Assembly (NCBI RefSeq): GCF_004210375.1
Contig: NW_027467782.1
Location: 22,857,276-22,921,275 of the forward strand
From: Tachypleus tridentatus
Taxonomy: Eukaryota; Arthropoda; Merostomata; Xiphosura; Limulidae
Length of the DNA stretch: 64,000 nt
Direction: 5' to 3'
A program made the translations under genes and the position numbers. The notes below the pieces were generated by a model. The model was not told where the DNA came from, did not search any database, and saw only the letters and a program-made list of their open reading frames with translations. Of the stretch, positions 56,965 to 64,000 are shown one piece after another. The first letter of the stretch is position 1. Every line of letters starts with the position of its first letter.

Positions 56965-58080
56965 CTACATTAATGACTCATCGTAAAATTAAATTTATTG
57001 TGATTATTACCCGCACGTGTACGAAGTCAAATCACTCACCGCCAATTCTATCTGTATATGGAATCTACATGGTAGTCTTTGCATTACATATACAGAGGAT
57101 GAAATACACAAACACACAGTAGCTACAAATATTAATTTAGAAATAAACCATTCCATTGTTTATTAATATGCATAGAAGTATGCTCAGAAATATGAGGTTA
57201 GTACTTTCATATTTTATGTTAGGGAACTACATTCTTGAATTGTAAATAAAACATAACATTTTTTATTACACATCTTGGCTTTTAAACGTAAATAAAACAT
57301 AACATCTTTTGTTACACATCTCGGGTTTTAAACGTAAATAAACTATTTATTTATTGTCCGTGTAAGGGTAAATTGCAATATCAGAAAATTATTAAATTTA
57401 TCAAAGATTTTCATAAACGTGAAATGTTCAGTAATTACTAATATAACAAAGGTAAAAAATTGTATTTACATACTATTTATAAGGTTTGAACATGTAAAAA
57501 AAAAAGTTCACTGAACACTAAATTACAAGTGTGTGTTGATAATAGACATATTTATGCAAAACAAATCGTGTTATTTCCAATATTTCAATATTTTCTTTTC
57601 TAATTATCACCTAACGTCTTAATTAAACTCAAAGTACAAAACCATTTGTATAAAATATACAATCAAGTGTGAAATTAATATAACGAATAAATTCTTTACG
57701 ACATTTTGAAGGGAGTTACAAATAATTCACTTTTATTTTACCTACTTTAATTGTTGGTTTTACTAGTAAACTAACTATCAATCATAACGACATAATATTT
57801 ACAAATGTGCTAGAAAAAAGGGTAAAATGATATACGTTACATCTGTTGTTGTTTATGGTAAACTAGAAACAAAAACTGAATATAAACAATTGGATGCAGC
57901 TTGAGTAAGGTTTAATACACCTATGGCCAAAGGTATTGTATCATAACTATCATAATTATAATCTAGTTCATCTTTACGTGGTGTGAGTGTATTAGAGTCT
58001 CGTTTCCTCTATAATATAATATAAAACTTGCTTTTCTGATTTCATTGTCACCAATATTAAGTGCACAATAAAAACAGTTT
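56965..58080. other. No gene recognised; AT-rich intergenic DNA
   Basis: Lies between the two SLC6 loci. A short duplicated phrase (AAACGTAAATAAAACATAAC and a neighbour) occurs around 57245-57335. Nothing else seen. Confidence 0.4.
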
Positions 58081-58084
58081 TGGT

Positions 58085-58215
58085 TTATGCTAGTAATATG
58101 ATCATGTACTAAAGCAAAACCTAGTGTTAGTAATATGATGACGTACTAAAGGAGAATCTAGTGTTAGTAATATGATCATGTACTAAAGGAAGATCTAGTG
58201 CTTGTAATATGATCA
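58085..58215. repeat. About 38-bp tandem repeat, 3 to 4 units, downstream of SLC6
   Basis: Units resemble GTTAGTAATATGATCATGTA followed by CTAAAGGAAGATCTAGT. The array begins just after the SLC6 stop codon at 58233 on the minus strand, so it probably lies in the 3' UTR. Confidence 0.8.
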
Positions 58216-58232
58216 CATAGACTTTTTAACAG

Positions 58233-58385
58233 TTAAATATGAAGTACGTCTTGGGCTGTCGACTTATAATCTCCTGAGTCTGACAGTTTATTGTTTTTAC
58301 TTCTGGGAAGCTCGAAATCTTGAACAAGTGTCTTGGTTAATTTCTGAGAAGGTTGAAGTTTCGGAGTTATGCCAGCTATCAGTCG
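58233..58385 (-). CDS. SLC6 transporter, last exon (C-terminal tail)
   Basis: The acceptor (GTTTTTATTTCAG) ends at 58386 and the frame is phase 0 from the previous exon. It encodes 50 residues, RLIAGITPKLQPSQ onward, ending TAQDVLHI and a stop. The start matches the SLC6 cytoplasmic tail right after TM12 (typically R.. then TP). The tail is Lys/Ser-rich with an ELPRSKNNK stretch and no PDZ ligand that I recognise. It belongs with the exons at 58.7, 59.2 and 59.9 kb. Confidence 0.8.
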   Translation of the reverse strand, partial: RLIAGITPKLQPSQKLTKTLVQDFELPRSKNNKLSDSGDYKSTAQDVLHI

Positions 58386-58688
58386 CTGAAATAAAAACAG
58401 AACCAACAGTTGAGGTATAAATTTCAAATCTGATTGTTAACTTCATTTATCATCGTATATATCATATATGGAAAGAATAACATACATAATATTATTTGTA
58501 AAAAACTGAAGTACTTTACTAATATCTTGTTTGCCAATTTTAAGACTGTCTCACTAGCCAATACAAGTATTGAAAATCTACTACAAAGGTAACAATAACC
58601 TAGTGTTGAGTTTCAATAGGTTTCAGTCTGAATAACTTGTCAATAATCTTTAAAATTTTACTTTTGATAAAGACTAAAAGCTACTCAC

Positions 58689-58850
58689 GTCCTTCAGAGA
58701 ACCTGGTGTGACTAGCATGAAATAAACAGCATAGGACGGAATCCACACCATGGAAGCCAAGGCTATCTCCCAGCCTAAGAGTTCTCCCCACCAAGGATAA
58801 ACGTAAGTCTCTGCATACACCAGACTCATAACTGAAAACAGGAATATTTC
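58689..58850 (-). CDS. SLC6 transporter exon: TM12
   Basis: The acceptor CCCTTTAG precedes GAAATATTC and the donor GAC then GTGAGT follows. The exon is 162 nt, 54 codons in phase 0: EIFLFSVMSLVYAETYVYPW, then WGELLGWEIALASMVWIPSY, then AVYFMLVTPGSLKD. YPWWGELLGW and the TPGSLKD end are hallmarks of SLC6 sodium- and chloride-dependent neurotransmitter or amino-acid transporters (GABA, glycine, taurine and proline carriers). An internal CAG at 58832 could act as a cryptic acceptor but would break phase. Confidence 0.9.
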
Positions 58851-59173
58851 CTAAAGGGAATATGTATTTAGAATTAGAAATAACATTCTCTGAAAGAAAC
58901 TGAAATAAAATTGAACATCATTTGTATATATATTAGGTACTAAAGATAAGATATTTATTTATATTATTTTGATACTGTGAGAAACGTAACTGAGTAAGTA
59001 GGATAAATGATCTGTTCTTACAGTTAACATATATTCTCACGTGCTGCAAGTTCGAAGGTTACTTCATGACTTACAGAGAACCTATGTACAGATCCATGTC
59101 CTCCATTACACTCAATTATTTATTTAATTAATCCGTTGAATATTCTTTCTTTAAAACACAGCATTAAACTTAC

Positions 59174-59275
59174 TAAACAAACGGCTGGAGAGACAAAGAC
59201 CCAGGTGGCAAGGAAGTACCAGTTGGGCCGATGTCCTGTCATCTCTTCAATGTTGCTAGAAAACTTTTTTTACAC
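59174..59275 (-). CDS. SLC6 transporter exon: loop and TM11, with a homopolymer frame break
   Basis: Between the acceptor ATTATTACAG and the donor TTA then GTAAGT. The reading is SSNIEEMTGHRPNWYF then LATWVFVSPAVCL, the SLC6 loop and TM11 (compare NI.EM.G.RP....CW.F..P). The exon opens GTGTAAAAAAAGTTTTC. With seven A the frame inherited from the TM10 exon runs into TAG after GVKKVF; with six it would read GVKKFSSNIEEM without a break. So either this gene is inactivated or one A is a sequence error. The exon is 102 nt where 101 would keep phase. Confidence 0.8.
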
Positions 59276-59832
59276 CTGTAATAATTTACCAGTTTTATAA
59301 ATTTGTTGGTTTACAAACTAGAATTTTCATGTGAAAAAACACTTGACATAAAACCTGAATTCAAAAGACAAACAAATCTACAAATTAAATGTCCAATTTT
59401 TAATTAATAATACTGGCTTACACTGAAAACATTTGAAAATCCCGCAATAAATGAAAAGAAATTAAATTGTCAAAAGTATTGGCTATTGAGTACAATAATA
59501 CACGGATTAAAGGTAATGAGTAATTAATTAACACCTCCAAAGAAAACAATAAAACACCATCTTCTGGAGTTAACCTGAGAATAATACAGCCCATTTTAGG
59601 GATAACTTGCATATAGTATAACAGTACGTTATTGAGTTAACTCGCAAATACCATCTTTTAGGGCTAGCTTGTGTACAACAGATCCTCCCAGGATCAACGT
59701 ACGTATAACACATCACCACATTTAACATAAAAATCTTACACCATAGAAATAAACAGATGTATTAGAAGTTGGAAGTGGTGTATAAAACAATGGTCTATTT
59801 TACCAATGAAGGACATGCCATTTGAAACTTAC

Positions 59833-59935
59833 CATAAACCCATGTAATAACTATAGTTTGAAAGAAAACAGTGAACAATAGAGTCATTCCACTGGCAGAA
59901 TAATAATCCATCAGTTGAAATATGTACATGCCCCC
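59833..59935 (-). CDS. SLC6 transporter exon: TM10
   Basis: The acceptor CTTTTCAG precedes GGGGGCATG and the donor TATG then GTAAGT follows. 103 nt encode [20 protein letters not shown] then [15 protein letters not shown]. The GG-MY-FQL-DYYSASG block is one of the most conserved SLC6 signatures. Upstream exons (TM1-9) are not visible before the window end; a decayed duplicate of this exon sits at 60.25-60.33 kb. The subtype cannot be fixed from TM10-12; glycine-, proline- or GABA-type carriers are all possible. Confidence 0.9.
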
Positions 59936-60074
59936 CTGAAAAGTAAAATGATTATTTTAGTGAATAATACGATCAGTTTAACAAAATCCAGTCAGAATTA
60001 TTACTTAACAGTTTCGTTTTGATTAAATATATATTATTACAAGTTACAGTTTCCATATTCTAGATACAAGATAA

Positions 60075-60335
60075 CACCATGGTAAAGCCACAGAAATAAA
60101 CAGATATATTAGAAGTGGAACGTTACTGAATAAATATAATAGTATTGGGAGTTGTGCTTATGGTAAGTTTTATTTATTACGTCATTTTACAGTAAATAAG
60201 ATTTGATTTTATGTATGTTTTGAAAACAAATCTTACTTACTGTAAAAGATGAAACGTGTAATAAAATATAATTATTACGACACTGGTAAAAATAATTCAT
60301 CAACTGAAATGAATATAAGACCCCAAAATAAGAAA
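60075..60335 (-). pseudogene. Decayed duplicate of the SLC6 TM10 exon and its intron
   Basis: AGAAATAAACAGATATATTA followed by GAAGTGGAA at about 60089-60120 repeats AGAAATAAACAGATGTATTA with GAAGTTGGAA at 59744-59775. CACTGGTAAAAATAATTCAT then CAACTGAAATGAATATAAGA at about 60280-60317 is a degraded copy of the TM10 exon start. The reading frame has stops (GSYIHFS then two stops where [12 protein letters not shown] is expected). So a tandem duplication of about 340 bp created two TM10 exons and the upstream one died. Confidence 0.6.
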
Positions 60336-60339
60336 CAAA

Positions 60340-61090
60340 AGAAAACAATAAAGGTAATTAGTTTTAACAATAAAACTAAAATAAAAATCAAACAAATTCA
60401 GGTTATGAATAACTGAAATATTATTGGACAGTTCTGTCATCAGTAAATTCATGAACATATACCTTGACCACAACAAAGAAACTGTTATTGTCTTGATATT
60501 GGGTATTTTACTAATTAAAATTAATATATTGGTACTTGACACTTGCTTGGTTAAACATTGCTGTTGTCAAGTATTCACATTCGTATCCTAGTTCATTTTA
60601 TTGCCATCATATAAAAGACTGTCTAGTTTCGATAATAGTAATTTTGTTTAGTTTTCGAAAGAATGTTTTATGATTGTTTAGTTGTTTACTTTTAATTACT
60701 TTATAAGAGATTTAAAAAGAGACGTATATTGGGTGTTGTGTTTATAAATCATTGATGCAGAGAATATAATGAACAGACGATTTGGGAATAAATATACAAA
60801 TAGTGTGAGATAAGCGAGAACAGTAGACAGACAAGAGGAGAGAGAGAAGTTATCTGTTGTAAGAGGGAAAGGCCGAACGGTTGCTATAGGCCTAACTATT
60901 AATGTGTTAGAGGAAAGATAATAGCAGAAGAAAGATAAAAATAATAGTTTATTTCAGAAAAGAGAGTTCTAAAGTGAATGAATTAGTATCAGTAGACTCT
61001 GACATCTAAACAAACGATTCTTGGGAAATACGAAGAAAGAAGCGACAGTAGAAACGTTTAAACACGTAGAATACAACCGTGGTAAGTCAA
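60340..61090. other. No recognised feature
   Basis: AT-rich. No TM9-type SLC6 exon was found here, so the rest of that gene lies beyond the LINE or off the window. Confidence 0.4.
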
Positions 61091-61094
61091 TGAT

Positions 61095-61363
61095 AATTGT
61101 TTGTTTGTTTTTTTTTAATTTCGCACAAAGCTACTCGAGGGCTATCTGTGCTAGCCGTCCCTAATTTAGCAGTGTAAGACTAGAGGGAAGGCAGCTAATC
61201 ATCACCACCCACCGCCAACTCTTTAACAACGAATAGTGGGATTGACCATCACATTATAACGCCCCGACGGCTGAAAGGCGAGTATGTTTGGCGCAACACG
61301 GATGCGAACCTGCGACACTCAGATTACGAGTCGCACGCCTTAACACGCTTGCCCATCCTGGGT
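61095..61363 (-). mobile_element. tRNA-derived SINE family 1
   Basis: Near full length, from the TTTGTTTG tail and AATTTCGCACAAAGCTACTC to ATTACGAGTCGCACGCC and GCTTGCCCATCCTGGGTCC. A small internal deletion removes part of the CTTGGGCTACTC segment. Confidence 0.9.
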
Positions 61364-61631
61364 CCAAATCAATGATAAAATAAGTGAAGTATATTTAGAT
61401 AGTAACAGAAGAAACTTCGTTTTGTCAACTGAAATTTTAAAGTAACTGAATAGGCCCAAGTGGACTTTTGACAACAGGAAGATAACTATACATATATATA
61501 TTTGTATGTGTGTAGTGTTTATAATATCCCTATAATGTAAGAATTTGATGTACGTACGTTTAACTTGTTCCGAAAAATAAATATTTTGAAAACAAGTGGC
61601 GTACGTGCTTTTCATGTACGAAAATAAATGT

Positions 61632-61775
61632 CGTCGATGTTTGGGTAAGTTCATACCCTGGAGGATCAGGTTCTCTTTGACCTCTTCCTCCTTCCTGTAC
61701 TTATATTCTTGGCTGATTGATATTTATTGTATTTGGTCCTTTTCAGGGCAATGTCCATGTATTTTGGCTCGTATG
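61632..61775. repeat. Interspersed repeat shared with 10255-10425
   Basis: TGTTTGGGTAAGTTCATACC and CAGGGCAATGTCCATGTATT align with the copy near 10.3 kb. Ends and class unknown. Confidence 0.6.
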
Positions 61776-61899
61776 CAGTTTTTTTTTTAATTCTATTAAC
61801 AGTATGTCAAGTTTGCTGGTGGCATTTTTTTTAAATACATAAATAAATAAACTATAAACATATATATTTAAAGTTTATATATATATATATATATTAAAG

Positions 61900-64000
61900 T
61901 TTTTATTTTATTTATTTTTATATTTGAAATATAAGTTAACTGGGGAGAGATATTTAGGACTAGCTTCATCATGTATGAGGTACTTGTCTAGTTCGCATAG
62001 TAATTCGTTTTTCATCCAATTCTTATTAAAGTACATAATTGTAATATATAGGAGTCTATCTGGTATGGTTGGTATGTTCGAGTATTTGTGAATGAATTGA
62101 GATGATAGTGTTCTTGGAACTCTGTATGCAGTTGTGAAGAGTGTGTTTTGGATTGTTTGTAGTTTGGTTTTAATTATTTTATTGCTTACAGTTATCCATG
62201 CTGGAGCTGCATAATCTATTACAGGTCTAATATATGTTTTATAGATATTTAGAATGTTATCTGTAGATGCTCCACTGTTTTTACCAGTTAGACTCCTCGC
62301 ATAGTTAGTTCTTCGCCAGACTTTATTTTTAATTTCGTTCACATGATTGATCCAAGTTAGTTTTGAATCATAGATCAGACCTAAAAATTTTACCGATGGG
62401 GAAATCTGGAGTAGAGTGCCATTCATATATAGTTCTGGCTGTTGTTTTTTGTGTTTTATCGATTTCGTAAAAACTAGGAGCTGTGTTTTTGCTGTGTTTA
62501 TTTTAATTCTATATTTTTGACAGTATTCACTTATTCTATTTAATTGTGGTTGTATGTTCGTAGCTGCTATCGTGGGTGTTGCGGCACTTTTCCAGATTGC
62601 CACATCATCTGCGAACTGTGAAGAGAATCCATGATTTGGATCCTTCAGTGGCATATTGTTTACATACATGATAAATAGTATAGGGCTAACCACCCTCCCT
62701 GAGGGACACCAGCTTGTGGAGTAAAGTATTCAGAAAAAGTTCTTTCAACATTTACTCTACATTTTCTATTTTCCAAAAAGTTAGATAACCAGCGAATAAT
62801 TCCTCGCGGTAGTTCCATTTCATTCATTCGGAACCTTAGACCATCGTGCCAAACAGTGTCGAATGTTTCCTCGATATCAAGGAAGCAAGCGACTGTACAT
62901 TCTTTTTTATTGAAGCTATCTATTATTGTTTCGGTTAATCGGATAAGGTGGTCTGTCGTTTGTTTAAATTTCCTGAATCCATTTTGTTCTTTTGGTAATT
63001 TTGATGTTATCTCCAAGAATGTGGAGAGTCTATTGCTGATTATTCTTTCAATAATTTTGCCTACACAGCTGGTCAGGCTGATTGGTCGGTAGCTGTTAGG
63101 TTTATTCGCTGGCTTTCCTTCCTTATGGAACATTAATATATTTGCAAGCTTCCAAGAAACTGGGATGTATCCTGAGGATAGTGATAAGTTAAAAAGTGAA
63201 TTTAGGTGGTCAAACAATTTCGGAGTGCCCTTTTTAGGAGGATAGCTTGTATTTCGTCTTCACCTGGTGCTTTGTTTTTTGTGTTTTTTATTGCTTCTAG
63301 TAATTCTTGAAGAGATATTTCATGTGTTAGTAATGTGCTTGCATAATCTGTATCGGAACTTGTATTTGTATCAGTTATGTTTACTGGAAATATTGGTTCA
63401 AATTGATGTTTATTGTTTGCTGTGTGATTAGTGACTTTATTGTAGAAATTTGTATTCATATCTGGATCTGTGTGAGTTTTAAATGTATTTTGGAGTTGAT
63501 CTTTGAAAGCTTCGGTTATTTCTTTATTTGTGTGTGCTATAGTATTATTATGTTCAAGTGGAGGTTATTTCTTTATGTTTGTGTTTTTATTTGTGAGTCT
63601 TTTAAGATGTGACCAGAATTTTTTCGGGTCAGTTTTATCGTTTAGTTTATTGCAGTAATTGTCCCACTTATTTTGTTTTTGTTGTTTTATTTGTGTTCTG
63701 ATGTGATTTCTAATGTTGTTTATTTGCGTTTTGGTTTCTCTGTTTCTTGTAATCATGTACTGTCTTCTCAATTGTCTTCGTTTTTTGATTAGGTTGATTA
63801 TTTCTGTGGTGGGTTTACATGTGTTGTTTGTTGTTTTATGGTGTTGTTTTGGTATTGTTAACTTGGCTGCTTTCTAAAGTCAATCCGTAATTGTTTGACA
63901 GTAGTTATTCATTTCGACATGTGTTTTAACTTCTTTTATAACTTTATTAGGTGACAGGTTATCTAATTCCTGTTTATAGTATTGCCAATCTGCTTTTCTG
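61900..64000 (-). mobile_element. Jockey-like LINE, 3' part, runs off the window
   Basis: Endonuclease is not visible (off window). The RT reads from the right edge to the stop at 61908, followed by a short 3' UTR and a TA-repeat region at about 61877-61896 where the tail is expected. No RNase H follows. The overall order and motifs fit the Jockey clade. Confidence 0.85.
61908..63771 (-). pseudogene. Jockey-like LINE reverse transcriptase, frame-broken
   Basis: Pieces: 63771-63565 (pre-RT region, KKFWSHLKRLTNK), 63459-63202 (SLQELLEAIKNTKNKAPGED), 63217-62660 (NSYRPISLTSCVGKIIERII, EQNGFRKFKQTTDHLIRL, motif A FLDIEETFDTVWHDGL, motif B GVPQGG) and 62693-61908 (VSPILFIMYVNNMP, motif C FADDVAIW intact, then KFLGLIYDSKLTWINHVNEI and a complete C-terminus ending NLYFKYKNK). 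At least three frame breaks: near 63560, near 63210, and right after VPQGG at about 62690. Motif A has EETFDT where SKAFDR-like residues are usual. The last 261 residues are uninterrupted, so the copy is not very old. Confidence 0.85.

Overview
This is a low-GC, repeat-rich, intron-bearing animal window. It fits a chelicerate genome, most likely a horseshoe crab: a tRNA-derived SINE that I associate with Limulus/Tachypleus recurs at least ten times, alongside arthropod-type transposons and one arthropod-specific gene family. The species call is inference. There is no operon structure, CRISPR array, rRNA or free-standing tRNA gene. Most of the window is mobile DNA and decayed DNA, with a few host exons between.

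Layout. 1-3.5 kb: 3' part of an RT + RNase H LINE whose 3' UTR holds three copies of a covarying stem-loop. 3.5-7.2 kb: no gene seen, then SINEs. 7.8-8.8 kb: decayed minus-strand gene with internal protein repeats. 9.0-10.6 kb: 30-bp minisatellite split by other repeats. 11.7-12.2 kb: hAT MITE. 13.3-13.5 kb: first exon of a secreted Ig-domain protein. 14.3-15.3 kb: Tc1-like element. 18.8-19.6 kb: the best intact host ORF, a zinc-binding arthropod family protein. 22.3-24.1 kb: LINE fragment split by a SINE, then a diverged direct duplication. 25.9-28.0 kb: two exons of a SART3-like pseudogene. 29.3-30.4 kb: mariner. 32.6-36.7 kb (+) and 39.6-43.7 kb (-): two near-identical 4-kb LINEs facing each other as an inverted repeat. 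45.0-49.9 kb: gypsy/errantivirus-like LTR fossil with a hAT transposon inserted into it. 49.9-52.7 kb: mariner fragment and a Tc1-like element with long TIRs. 54.0-60.3 kb: two minus-strand SLC6 transporter loci. 61.9-64 kb: Jockey-like LINE running off the window.

Host genes. The SLC6 region is the most informative. The last four exons of one SLC6 gene (TM10 to C-terminus) lie at 58.2-59.9 kb. About 3 kb downstream a second SLC6 locus begins, with a 22-nt coding first exon and a second exon that joins the cytoplasmic N-terminus directly to TM8, skipping TM1-7. Its splice donor is copied five times in a 41-bp minisatellite, and its first exon lies in a 107-bp tandem triplication. Next in interest are the covarying LINE 3'-UTR hairpins and the inverted LINE pair, whose copies share frame breaks and differ at homopolymers.
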